Source: Euprymna scolopes (lineage: Eukaryota; Mollusca; Cephalopoda; Sepiida; Sepiolidae). From it: a stretch of DNA of 25,940 nucleotides. The stretch is taken from assembly GCA_024364805.1 (NCBI GenBank), contig CM044503.1, forward strand, positions 15,716,845-15,742,784. Reading direction: 5' to 3'. A program made the position numbers and the translations under genes. This document shows, one piece after another, positions 1-10,545 of the stretch (within the stretch, counting starts at the first letter, position 1; every line of letters starts with the position of its first letter). Under the pieces are notes generated by a model. The model searched no databases and had not been told where the DNA came from. It worked only from the letters and a program-made list of their open reading frames with translations.

Positions 1-28
<28 letters not shown>
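1..28. repeat. (AT)n microsatellite
   Basis: Pure alternating AT at the window edge, so its true length is unknown. Confidence 0.95.
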
Positions 29-32
<4 letters not shown>

Positions 33-1502
33 CTATCTTTTTTGAATGTCTATAGTATTTTTTATACATATAAATATAACTAATTGATAGTTTTTAAAGT
101 TATCGGCAGGTGTGAGAATATGTAGCATAAGAAACACATAATAAAGCCAAACATTGTTAAAAATGGACCAAATCGAGCTGAGCTGTAATGCCAATAGGCA
201 TCAAATGTGTAAATAAAGCGTCAACATTTTGTTTAATGATATTAATACTTTGAAATGGGTGTGAATGTAGTTACGCTTGAAAGAAAATCACCATCGTGAT
301 ATATAGGTTCATGTGTAACAGAAAGACTACTAAAAGGCAAAGGTATCGTTTGTTGTTAAATATAAGTAAATAATATTAAAAAAGACATAAAAATAAAATA
401 TGTAACCACCATTTACTCATTTTTATGTTTCTGTTTGTTAATCGTATTCTTGTATTCTAGAATAGGAAACTCCAAATGGGAGGAAAAGTGTAAATAATGG
501 CCAATAGGGATATGAAAGTAGAATCCGCGAGATCCGGGAAAGAATGTTTATGTTCTTACAGAAAATCTATGAGGAAAAAAAAATAGGAAACAGGGTAAGA
601 AAGTATTTACGAACAGTAACAAATGCGTATGATAAAGAACACGTTGATCATTTGTAATTCTGGAATATATAAAAACATCTTTCGACTTGTCAATCAAATC
701 GCTCCAAAACAAAAAGCAGCAACCTTTACTGAGATCGTTAAAGTATAGCAGGAAAGATTCAATAGGAAGTCAGAAAAAACATGAAATAATGACGAAGTAA
801 AAAAAAAAAAAAGTGGGCGAAGCAAATATTGGCCAATAACTGTTTAGAAATCCAGTGTGCGCCAATAGGTATAAAATGGAATGCTTTAGAGTTCTACACT
901 GGGTTGACTTTCAAAATCATTTGAGGATTTTAGAATGTCTCGATCCTCTTACACAAACCTTCTTTTTGTTGACAGAAAGAAGTCGTTAAGTCATTATCCG
1001 GGGATATATTTTAACTCTCCCTTAGCCCCTCATTATTTGTACATATATTTTACTTAATTATACATATTCATATGCCCATTCGAATAGTTTTCTTTTATCT
1101 TTCCTCGAGACGTTACACACATATCACGTAGTCGTTGCTGTTTATGTGATAATTTTTATTCTTTGTAATTTATCCCACGATTAACTCCTGATGAATTTGT
1201 TGTTGAAAGGGATCTGCGGGGGGGGGGGTTTCGTTCATTATTTTTTAAAGCTCTATATAAAATTTTTACCGCAAAATAGTTATTCAAACAAATATTTGTA
1301 GATAATATAATTATTTTTCTAAAAATCTAATATTGAAAAAAAAAACCGCTATAAATAAAAAAAATTGTGTTGTGCGCTTTCAGATTGTACTCTTACCAAC
1401 ATGCAAGGAATATATCATCAGTTTTAGGGTAAAAAGATGAGATTCTATCCCCGTTTTATCCAAGAAAAAAGTATCCTATAAATACTATTTTCTTATGTAA
1501 AT
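29..1502. other. AT-rich stretch with no recognised gene
   Basis: No open frame of meaningful length and no recognisable transposon protein on either strand. The visible structure is a set of CCAATAGG or CCAATAAC motifs (191, 501, 833, 862), two TATA-like strings (about 665 and 869), and homopolymer runs (poly-A near 800, poly-G near 1220). Confidence 0.6.
828..935 (+). promoter_or_regulatory. Candidate core promoter-like segment
   Basis: A palindromic ATTGGCCAAT lies at about 829-838. A second CCAAT (862-866) runs straight into TATAAAAT (869-876), and an ATG follows about 60 bases later (934) that opens 41 codons I do not recognise. CCAAT and TATA boxes are typical metazoan promoter elements, but here they almost touch, which is not the usual spacing. 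It may be chance in AT-rich DNA. Confidence 0.15.
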
Positions 1503-1556
1503 TGATGATGATGATGATGATGATGATGATAATGATTATGATGCTGATGATGATGG
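1503..1556. repeat. (GAT)n microsatellite
   Basis: About nine perfect GAT units followed by an imperfect tail (AAT, TAT, GCT interruptions). Confidence 0.95.
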
Positions 1557-2214
1557 TGGATTTTTATGTGGAGTAAAAAGAAATATGATTTCCTGTATGT
1601 ATGTCTAAGGGAGCGACAGCCAAGCCGGAAAAAATGTAAAAATTACTAAAAGCTGACGGATCAAACGCATATTTTCTGGAATTCTTGATATAAATCGTGA
1701 CAATAACAGAAATTATATATTGCTTGTGTTTACATACCTGGATTGACGGATGATAAAGTGGAAAAACAGCTTAACTTTATTATATAGATTTATATTATAC
1801 TTTGTAGGAAGTCATGGTCCTAGATATGACCTTAAACTATATCCAGTGGCGAGGCCCCAGCTTGCGGGATTTGGGGAGTGGAGAGCCACCCTTTAATTGC
1901 CATTGTTCCCAGGTCCACTCTGACCCGTAGTGGTAGTATCTGTTAGGGTTCCAACTATGGGTTAAATAGAAACCGACTTGAAAACAACAAATATATTCTA
2001 TTAAACAATTTTTCTTCAAAATCTTTGGATTCGGCATTAAATAACCTGAAAAGGGTTGATATGCCGTAAAACAAAAACAACCAACCAAACAGAAACTTAT
2101 ACAAAATTGGAACCAAACATAGATAAAAGTGGCGCAAAGTTGTCTTGCTCAGAGTATTAATTTTACCCGTACTGAGACGGGTATTCTTCTAGTTGGACGA
2201 TGAAGACCATAAAG
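1557..2214. other. No recognised feature
   Basis: A somewhat GC-richer segment at about 1845-1930 may be a scrap of a dispersed repeat. Overlapping minus-strand frames of 60-83 codons there show no family resemblance, so I do not call a gene. Confidence 0.5.
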
Positions 2215-2796
2215 TACACAATTATGAAGTCCAAATTGATTAACGAAAGACCGAACAAGTATTGTTGGAATTTAATTTAATTGAAATTGGAGAATCCAAA
2301 TTTATTTTTGCGGAAGGAAAATAATTGGTGTGAAAGAAAAACATTTTTTTTTATAAACATCAGCTCAAAAAAAAAAATTAATAAAATAAAAATGGCCGAC
2401 AACAACTTTCGTAATAGTCCAAATGATGACCGCGTTTTCACGTTCTTACAAATGAATTCGTTTGAGAAACAAAACAAAAAAATAACAGATAAATAACACA
2501 CAAACGTACAGGAATTCTTGGTAATTGGACAACAAACAAAAAATATACTTCCATATTTGTTTAAAAGGAGCTTGTAAAAAAATATGTTGAAAATTAACAG
2601 CTGAAGTTAATGACATCATTAAAACCTAAAAGAAATATTCTAAATATAAAAATTGCTGAACTGGACGATATACGTTCATTGTTTGCTATTGTAATAATTT
2701 TCATATTTTTTTCGTGAATTATTTACCAATGTTTTTGTCTTTTGTTTTTCACACGGAGAATTTTTTTAAAACTGGATAGCTGATCTATAATTTTAT
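2215..2796 (+). repeat. Dispersed repeat, copy A
   Basis: Aligns over its whole length in the same orientation with 12155-12744. The two copies share long identical blocks, including ATGGCCGACAACAACTTTCG, separated by small indels and substitutions. Copy A starts near TACACAATTATGAAG and fades after a shared AAAACTGGATAG/AAAACTAGATAC block. No terminal inverted repeats, tRNA head or poly-A tail is seen. It carries the short reading frame described separately. Confidence 0.9.
2281..2496 (+). CDS. Small frame conserved between two repeat copies (copy A)
   Basis: A 71-codon frame, not recognised. An internal ATG at 2392 has a strong start context (A at -3, G at +4) and opens 34 codons beginning MADNNFRNSPNDDRVFT. 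The other repeat copy (12203-12424) keeps the same frame for about 60 codons. The two indels between the copies in this stretch each have a net length of three bases, and one of the differences is synonymous (CCA/CCG, Pro). The protein is basic and Asn/Lys-rich, with no membrane segment or known motif. It may be a real small peptide of a mobile element, or AT-rich sequence kept in frame by chance. Confidence 0.22.
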   Translation: MKLENPNLFLRKENNWCERKTFFFINISSKKKINKIKMADNNFRNSPNDDRVFTFLQMNSFEKQNKKITDK

Positions 2797-2996
2797 ATAA
2801 ATGAATATAAAATAGGTGCATTGAAACATTACATGCATTTTTTAAACAAAGTGGCCATTTTGTTTGATAATCTGCAAAAAAGTAAACATAAATGCCTTTC
2901 AATATTACTACTAATGCGAATCATTTTTACTAAAAAAACGAAATACTCACCGTAGTTACTTACTCTTTTGTGAAAATACTAAGAGTAGCGTAATTT
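2797..2996. other. Unassigned AT-rich sequence
   Basis: No gene, repeat boundary or structural RNA recognised between the dispersed repeat and the LINE tail. Confidence 0.5.
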
Positions 2997-3795
2997 GTTT
3001 TTTTAAACAGGCGTCACCACTTATCAAGGCCACTCGAGGATAAAAGGTTATTGAGTGTTCAGTAATAAATGGGATAATATCTTAGTAATCGTTAGTAATG
3101 GAAATTTGGTAAATTGGATTACTTTAAGGAGCAGTTCGTCAAGAATTTGCTTATGTTGGACTTGAAGACAACCAAGTTGTAGACAGCTAGAAAACAGGCA
3201 AACGGAAAAGAGTTTCACAGGCGTGCAGTTCTAAGAAAGAAGCTTTGTTCATGGAATCTACGTTTTGATTTAGGCACATCTAAGGATATTATTGATAGTG
3301 CTTTCAGCTAGACGGGTGTTTTTCGTGAAAGATTCGCGAAAGGAGACCATAGATTGGAGCTCAGACGAGCACTTGCCATGGAAATAATGATAAAACAAAG
3401 ACAGGCTTTCAAAGTCTCTTCTGTGGGAAAGAGATTGCAGGGAAGAGAAAAGAGCATCCCCCACTAAGCTACGAAGTCTATTTTGTACTCTGTCAAGGCA
3501 GGATAAGCTTCTACTAGCAGCTCCTGGCCAGATGTGGCAGCAGTATTCCATCCTTGGACATACATGGCTTTTATATAGATAGAGAATTGAATCAGCAGAG
3601 GGATATCTGTTGGAGCGGTAGAAGGACCCCCATCATTTTTCCAGCGACCTTACCAACAGATTTGATGTACGTGTTCCATTTTAGATCAGGAGTAAAGGTC
3701 AAGCCCAGAAGCTTGTCGAAACATGGAGCCTCCCCAAGACGAGAGACTTCTATTTCAATTGTTGATAGATGGGGGTCATTTTCCATGAAATTTCA
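2997..3795 (-). mobile_element. 5'-truncated LINE, copy 1 (ORF2 C-terminus and 3' end)
   Basis: Read on the minus strand, this is the region downstream of the reverse transcriptase of a non-LTR retrotransposon. FDKLLGLTFTPDLKWNTY comes first (3592-3786 frame), then the thumb-like segment YCCHIWPGAA, LDRVQNRLRSLVGDALF and SLSLFYHYFHGKCSSEL (3270-3551 frame), then a 3' UTR ending in GGCCTTGATAAGTGGTGA and an A-run (T-run at 2997-3005 on the plus strand). The same protein and the same 3' end recur at 8438 and 9395. At least one frameshift separates the two frames, and a short stretch after TRLAESTINN is missing relative to the other copies. The clade is probably CR1/Jockey-like. I cannot assign it firmly without the RT domain, which is absent. 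The copy lies just outside the left inverted repeat of the composite element. Confidence 0.85.
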
Positions 3796-3844
3796 CAAAT
3801 AATTGTTTCGTACTAGCTATATAGCGGTCGAAGTTGGTAGTGGG

Positions 3845-4122
3845 AGTTTCATTTTCAGTTCAGGTTTTTGTAAACGTTTAATTTTTGGTCTTAGTAACAA
3901 TTTTAGTTTGAGTGGACAACGAGCACATTGAATCTTCATACATTTCCGACATTTTACAAGATGGCTGCCAACCAAATCTTATAACGTCAATATCTTCAAA
4001 ACTATTAAACCTAGAAACATGAATTTGGTTTCTATTCCTAGGTTTTCCAATAAAACCATTTCTGACTAGATTAGAGTATTTATTTGTCTAGAAATGGTAA
4101 ATCACACAACGAACGTTATAGC
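3845..4122 (+). repeat. Left terminal inverted repeat
   Basis: Reads from AGTTTCATTTTC inward through ACAAGATGGCTGCCAACC, CCTAGAAACATGAAT and TATTTATTTGTCT to AACGTTATAG. The reverse complement of 10546-10822 contains all of these in the same order and spacing, with small indels. Similarity falls away beyond both ends, so these are probably the true limits of the repeat. Confidence 0.85.
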
Positions 4123-4309
4123 AGAATTAGATCCCTGTGTTATGTTTATCTTCATGTACATTGGTTATGTGTGATTAATATATACTTAGATGTATTTTCT
4201 GTTCTTTATATGCTGATGTGATGGTTCAGACAATGGAATGTGAATTGTGCATCCTCTACTAAAACACACACAAACTAGGAACCTCTTGATAACCCAGCTT
4301 GTGTACGTG

Positions 4310-7300
4310 GGGCAGAAGTCTACCAAGATATTATCAGCCTTGTAAATCAATTCTGAGATGTTCATGCCGCATCTCGCCCAAACTTGTAACTTCTAAATGA
4401 AACAACTATCCAAGCAAATCGAGCATCCCAGCATAAAGCATGTCGTCAGTTGCACAAGCCATCGTCACTTTATCGTGCAAGGATACGTTATTCCAAAGTC
4501 TTGAACCTCTACGAAAACGACTAAGAAGATTTAGCAGATAAACTAATCGAAATTTATGTCTTTTCTGCAATGAAACAGCGAGTAAAGATGGCCATTCATC
4601 CCCAAAAGTCCCCTCACTGATGACATCCATGACAAAGCATTTTTATTGTTGCATTGTAGCACGGCTTGCAGAAGGAAACTGGTAACTATTGCAGCTAAGT
4701 AGTATCGAAATTGCTACATTAAATTCAACTGTCGGCATTATGAAATGTCCTCATTATGAAATGTCGGCATTATGAAATGTCGGCATTATGAAATGTCGGC
4801 ATTATGAAATGTCGGCATTATGAAATGTCGTCATTATGAAATGTCCTCATTATGAAATGTCGGCATTATGAAATGTCGTCATTATGAAATGTCGTCATTA
4901 TGAAATGTCGTCATTATGAAATGTTGGCATTATGAAATGTCCTCATTATGAAATGTCGGCATTATGAAATGTCGTCATTATGAAATGTCGGCATTATGAA
5001 ATGCTAATTAGTACAAAACATTATGAAATGCTAATTAGCACAAAACAAGGTTAAAACACTGAGATCAAAGTAGAAAATGAGCTGCTATAATTCGTGAGTG
5101 AAACAATTGCTGGAGGTTGTAAAATATGTACTCTCCAAGATTATAAAGAAATGCTGACAGAAAGGTTGGGAAAGCATGGGATTCATAACAAGTTAAACGA
5201 CACACGCCTGTAAAAGAGAGTTTGCTTGACCATTTCCCACCTCTGACAAGAAAAAGGGATCAGAAATCGGGCATTCATTGTATACTCATAGACGGCTTGC
5301 AAAATCATCTCTATCACGAATAGAGACCAGAGGAAGAATCATGTATCATTGCAGCATCAATTCTAAGTGAAGCAATTTTGGGTCATGATACTGCGTTCAA
5401 TTTCGAGGGATTGTTTCCTAAAGCGTGTGAGGAATCTGCTTTTCCAATGAGGCTAAAATATTTTTTCGACAACTGCTTCATGGTCCGAAAACATCTCCAA
5501 ATGAAAGACAATTCCAGGACAGTTCTCTCCATGAGTCAACTGACTATGTTTAACACTACTTCCCTTCTTGCAAACCATAACTTTGATCCTCCTCTGATCG
5601 CGTTTTTGGTCTTACAACTACATTCCCAAACAAGAAGCAATAAACTGGTAGAACTGCTGCACCAGTATTGTCTCAACGTGTCATATAAGAGAGTGCTTAC
5701 TATTGAAATTGGCTATGTACAAGATACTGCTAAAAGAGCACCTGTCAACGCTTATATAGTCTGCCCTAGCAATCTACATCATAAGATTTTTACGGTTGCA
5801 GCATTGGACAATCTAGATCATAATTCAACATTCAGAACAGCTACATTCTCTTTTCATGGAACAAGTATCTCAATGTTGGTTTCCTTCAGTAGAAAATCAA
5901 CCGGACCAAGAACCTATGGAAATCAAATTCCATCGACTAGCATCAAGCAAGGCAACAATGCTGCCTCCTCTGTACACATTTGTTTTGCATATTAAGCGGA
6001 ATCTTGTCTCTCAACCTACGGTTAAAGACGTGCAGCCAATTCCATGACGTCGTTTGACAAGGAGACGCAAAATGAAAAGGTCTGGATAAAAATGGTACAG
6101 GAAAATATGCAAATCTATATGATCTTCCAATTATGTTGTCGGCATATCATGCATGTCGATCGGATGCTGTCGGATCAACAAAAACATGTATTGAAACCAT
6201 GCTACCACTATTCCTTAATAAATTAGCTATCCTGAAAACGATTCGACATGGTATATACCTAGTCAATAAATAAATAAATAAACAAACAAAAACAAATGAG
6301 TTCATCAACTCACAGCAAATTCCAATCATAGTAGTGGAACAGTAACTCTTCGATATTCCAAGAAAATGTTATGAACTCTTTATGAGAGTAATTGTCTGTA
6401 TTTTTATGAGAGGATAGGTTTCTGGTGATATTGGGAGAACTCCACATTGAAATGGCTTTGTGGGCGACTATGGAAAATTTCTTCCGAGGGTCTGAATGAC
6501 CTGAAGCCTTAGCTAAAGCTGGAATTGTCTTGACAGTATATGAAGCGACACCTTACCTGAGTGCAAATGATCCAATGAGAATAGGATATGTTCACCAGAT
6601 TACTGTAGCAGTGCTTGATAATCTACTGGAACGAGTCTGGTTTTCTGTGGCTTGCAAAGAGAAACCAATAGTTCAGTTCTAGTTAATCATTCACAAGTAC
6701 GAACAGTTGGCTACTCTAAAAAAATTGTGCTTTTGTTTTTTTTAACTTGATCACCAAAATTATGCTAGGTGGGGTTCCGTATTCATCAGAGACCTTGAAA
6801 GTCTTCCATCGAGCATCCAAGAGGAGTTTGAAGCAGGTCATTGGACAATAAATCGAAACAAACATCGTTACTCTTCAATTCACATTGATCATGCACACGA
6901 ACAGGCCAATAGACATGTGAAAGAAGGTGGAAGGGGGTGGTTGGTGTGGGAGTGATCAAGATCACAGAGAATCCTGAAACACAAGATCGCTGGATTGCAA
7001 CTGGCCCAGAAATTAACCGTGTTCAACAATAATTCACTGATGTACATGATGACGAAGATCAAGAACTCCTTCACAACGAAGGAGGAAGCACATCCAAGCA
7101 CCGATTTAGGCGTCATGTCACAAATCATGGACATGCTGCAAAGCAGAGGGAATCCATTTACAGATATAGTTAACTTAGACAATAAAGTATGTGTTGACAA
7201 GTCTGCTGCCATATTTGTCTGCGCCTTAGAATCAAGGGGAGAAGAGCAGTATGATCACTTTCGGAAGAATGTGCTGGAATACAAATAATGTACCGCTGCA

Positions 7301-8437
7301 AGCTACAATCAAGAAAATAATTTCCTGCTCTTCCGTACAGCGAAAACATAAAACAAGACAACAGTTCAGATGAAGATGAAACACTTCGAACAACATACTA
7401 ATCTGCATGAACAAGCATTCTTTACAGATGATAGCTGGGATGGGAGTTTGGAGGAATTTTTCCGTCGTGAATTCTCCTCATCACCATCTGCACTGAGTTC
7501 TGAAGGGTCTATCAACCTCTGTATCAAGTCAAATTTGTTGGTGCATCATGAAAGCAGGTGCATGTTCCGGACTACCCGCAGATGTGGAGATCGTCCCACC
7601 AGATGATTATGGGGTCATCGTTATTGATGGCGGTGCACCGATCCATTCTTTTCCTGACACATGTTCAAGGATTTCACCAAAGTTTTCTGTCCAGCATGAG
7701 TTGAAAAGAGCAGCGAGAATGGATATTTTATGGGACAAGTATCGCTCAATGTCAATCAAAGCTACGACAAGAGAAAAACAAGGAAAAGGCACACGATAGA
7801 GTGTATCTGGTTTCGATAAAGTGTCTGGAAATTGCCAAAATGTTTTGTCTAATACTGAAAATAAAAATAGCTCTTTTTGTCCGTGTCAATAAATATTGTG
7901 CAAACGCCATTGCAAGATAGCAAAATTTTTATGTAACTTTTAGTGACCAGTCCTCAATGCATGGAATAGATCGTTCATATGCCGATGTAATCACGAGAAT
8001 GCAGGTACCCATGTTCTGGTACATCTTCTTCGTACCCTTCAATATTTATCACAGGGAATGATCGATACTGGCGATACAGGCGTTGGCGCAATACTTGTGT
8101 GTAACTTCCACGATATGAAGGCGATGAATCTAGAGTAAGAAATCTGGATTTCTTTCAAAATAGGAACATTGTCTCATATCTGGGCGTGACAACATGCAAA
8201 ATCTTGGCTCTCTTGTACGCGTTTACTGGGTCAGACAGCACGTCAGTTTTGAAATACAAAGGTAAGTGATACTGCTTCAAGCGGAAAGATGAGGTTCTAT
8301 CCATGTTGATTGAGTTTTTGACGATTTCTAGCGCCCCGTTTCTTATATCGCCTAAGTTACGTGAAGTGGTGAGTTACTTTGTTTGCAAAATGCACTCCAA
8401 CAAATCTATTGCTGATGACGCCAATGTTGATCCTGTT
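4310..8437 (+). pseudogene. Remnant of a long multicopy gene of unknown function
   Basis: I recognise scattered islands of one large protein family that is heavily multiplied in mollusc and cnidarian genomes and that I know only as uncharacterised. This rests on memory and was not checked. Islands in order are: PLRKRLRRF and CLFCNE (about 4506-4574, a Cys-pair region), VSYKRVLTIE and TVAALDNLDHN (frame at 5378-5995), SAYHAC and MLPLFLNK (about 6134-6230), GELHIEMALW (6434-6463), DHAHEQANRH (about 6886), VIVIDGGAPIH (about 7612-7650), MDILWDKYRSMSIKA (7719-7764), SGNWQNVL (7823-7846), IDTGDTGV (8061-8084) and AFTGSDSTSV (8219-8248). The spacing is continuous with no sign of introns. The copy is thoroughly broken, with well over ten breaks, and cannot make the protein. 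The last third, with Asp-rich motifs, hints at a PIN/FEN-like nuclease fold, which is inference only. A minisatellite interrupts it near the start and a LINE ends this segment. Confidence 0.75.
4737..5046. repeat. 16-bp minisatellite, 17 units, plus two 27-bp units
   Basis: ATTATGAAATGTCSKC-type units start every 16 bases from 4737 to 4993 with no length variation. Only the last few bases of each unit vary (TCGGC, TCGTC, TCCTC, TTGGC). The array ends in two 27-bp units (4993-5019, 5020-5046) in which the tail is replaced by CTAATTAGYACAAAAC. It lies inside the gene remnant, between its Cys-pair island and the next island. Confidence 0.97.
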
Positions 8438-9116
8438 TTAATGAGAGTTTCTGTTACAATTGCCAAAGTCGCTGGAAAAATGGTGGGATCCTTCTATCGC
8501 CCCAGTAGATATCTCACCCCTGATGCAATTCTCTACTTATATAAAAGCCAAGTACGGCTAACGATTGAGTACTGTTACCACATCTGGACAGGAGCTGCTA
8601 GAAGCAAATTATCCTGCCTTGATAGAGTTCAAAATAGACTTCGTAGCTTAGTGAGGGATGCCCTTTTCTTTTCCCACAAAAGAGATGTTGCGAACCCATC
8701 TCTGCTTTATCGTTATTTTCATGACAAGTGCTCAGCTGAGCTCCAATCTCTGGTCGCTCCTCACCAAACTTTCACGAAAAACACTCGTCTGGAACAAAAC
8801 CACTATCAATAATTTCCCACACTCTTTGTCTGTGCCTAGACCTAAATGTAGATTCCACGAACAAAGCTTCTTTCTTAGAACTGCACGCCCGTGGAACTCT
8901 CTTCCGAGTGCCTACTTTTCAGCTGACTACAATCTGATTTTCTTCAAGTCCAACATAAACAAGTTCTTCATAAACCTTCCCCCTAAGTAATCCAATTTAC
9001 AAAATTCCCACTACTTATGTTTACTATGCTATAATCACATTGACTAATGTATACCAATTAACCCTAATCCTCGAGTTGCTTCCGGGCCTTGACAAGTGGT
9101 GATTCATTTGTAAAAA
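8438..9116 (+). mobile_element. 5'-truncated LINE, copy 2, inserted in the gene remnant
   Basis: Same family as copies 1 and 3. The frame at 8303-8812 passes from gene-remnant sequence into LINE sequence near 8438, then reads VAGKMVGSFYRPSRYLTPDA, YCYHIWTGAA and LDRVQNRLRSLVRDALF. One frameshift later, 8658-8990 gives FHEQSFFLRTARPWNSLP and ends FFKSNINKFFINLPPK with a stop. The 3' UTR ends GGGCCTTGACAAGTGGTGA followed by TTTGTAAAAAAAA. Gene-family sequence resumes directly after the A-run, so this is a nested insertion. Clade probably CR1/Jockey-like. Confidence 0.88.
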
Positions 9117-9210
9117 AAATATGCTGGAACAAAATCACAAAAGAAGTGTCTGGACTACAGCACACAAGCCACTGACACTAGTTTCAAGCACACCAGTAGT
9201 CATGGATGAA
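9117..9210 (+). pseudogene. Gene remnant, continuation after LINE copy 2
   Basis: Directly after the LINE A-run, a reading such as KRSVWTTAHKP and VVMDEWKK resembles what I remember of the C-terminal part of the same family. It is short and degenerate. The following sequence to about 9394 cannot be assigned with confidence, though the family is expected to continue there with a Cys-rich tail. Confidence 0.4.
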
Positions 9211-9394
9211 TGGAAAAAAATTACTAATTAGTTCTTGTGTGAACCACATTGCACCTTGCCAGGGATGAGGTCTAATATGGACGTAATATGCACGCGCACA
9301 AAACTGCTCATCATTAGGGCTAGGACAACGACATATTCTTTTCATTGTTTTGACTCTTGAGTATATATTCGACACAGACATAATTAATCAACAG

Positions 9395-10236
9395 AGAACC
9401 ACATCCAAGCTTCTATCTTCTATCATCAACGCTCTGATCCCCATCTGGCATCAATTGAAATCGATGAATCTCGTCTTTGGGAGGCTCCATGTTTTGACAA
9501 GCTTCTGGGATTGACCTTTACTCCTGATCTGAAATAGAACACGTACATCAAATCTGTTGCTAAGGTCGCTGGAAAAATGGTGGGATCCTTCTATCGCTCC
9601 AGTGGATATCTCACTGCTGATGCAATTTTCTATCTAATAAAAGCCAAGTACGTCCCAGGATAGAGTACTGCTGCCACATCTGGGCAGGAGCTGATAAAAA
9701 AAGCCTACTCTGTCTTGACAGAGTTCAAAATAGATTTCGTAGCTTAGTGGGGATGCCCTTTTCTCATCCCTGCAACCTCTCTCCCACAGAAGGGATGTTG
9801 CGAGCCTGTCTTTATTTGATCGTTATTTCCATGGGAAGTGCTCGTCTGAGCTCCAATCTCTTGGTCGCCCTTCGCCAAACTTTCACGAAAAACAGCCGTC
9901 TAGCTGAAACCACTGTCAGTAATTTTTCCCACTCTTTATCTGTGCTTAAATCAAAACGTAGATTCCATGAACAAATCTTGTTTCTTAGAAGTGCACGCCT
10001 GTGGAACTCTCTTCCGTTTGCCTGTTTCCCACCTGACTACAACTTGGATGCCTTCAAGTCCAACATAAAAAAGTTCCTGATAAATCGCCCTCTTAAGTAA
10101 GACAGTCTATCACATCTCCATTATTAACGATTATTACGATATTGTCCCATTGATTACTGTACACGCAATAACCCTTATCCCCGAATGGCCTTTGGGCCTT
10201 GATAAATGGTGACTTCCATGTAAAAAAACATTACTC
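9395..10236 (+). mobile_element. 5'-truncated LINE, copy 3
   Basis: Reaches further upstream than copy 2, containing SIEIDESRLWEAPCFDKLLG and LTFTPDLK, then VAGKMVGSFYRSSGYLT. The 9747-10100 frame gives ETTVSNFSHSLSVLKSKRRF, LWNSLPFACFPPDYN and KKFLINRPLK with a stop at 10098. The 3' end GGGCCTTGATAAATGGTGA followed by CATGTAAAAAAA matches copies 1 and 2. Frameshifts and an in-frame stop make it inactive, and no RT domain is present. It lies inside the right half of the TIR-bounded element. Confidence 0.88.
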
Positions 10237-10545
10237 TTCATAAAAACATATCAGATATCAATGGATATATATCTGAGAATCAAAACAAGGAAAAGAACAC
10301 GCTGTTATCATAGCCCTATACAATTGCAAAAAGGCTACGTTAAAGTGCTCACACTTATGCAAGTCAAACATTCTAAAATGACCCTGATTTTAGTGATAAT
10401 GAGTAATGATGTTTTTACATTTACTTAATCTATAAGGTATAACTAAGAACAATGAAAATAGACTATTCATCTGGTATTCGTGTTATTTTATAGAATTTAC
10501 ATTCCTATGTGTTCAATTGTTAACATGCATTACTCTATTACACTG
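10237..10545. other. Unassigned spacer before the right inverted repeat
   Basis: AT-rich sequence with no recognised coding content. A 14-base match, AAAACAAGGAAAAG (10287-10300), to the gene remnant near 7774 is seen but is too short to interpret. Confidence 0.4.

Noticed and set aside
4737-5046. 16-bp array as a CRISPR-like array
   Set aside because: There are no unique spacers. Units are contiguous and the context is eukaryotic repeat DNA, so it is a minisatellite.
9184-9381. Minus-strand frame with CRCPSPNDEQFCAR, resembling the start of a TIMP/netrin-like module
   Set aside because: Only 65 codons, the Cys spacing is one residue short of the TIMP pattern, there is no second supporting motif or splice signal, and it overlaps the probable plus-strand continuation of the gene remnant.
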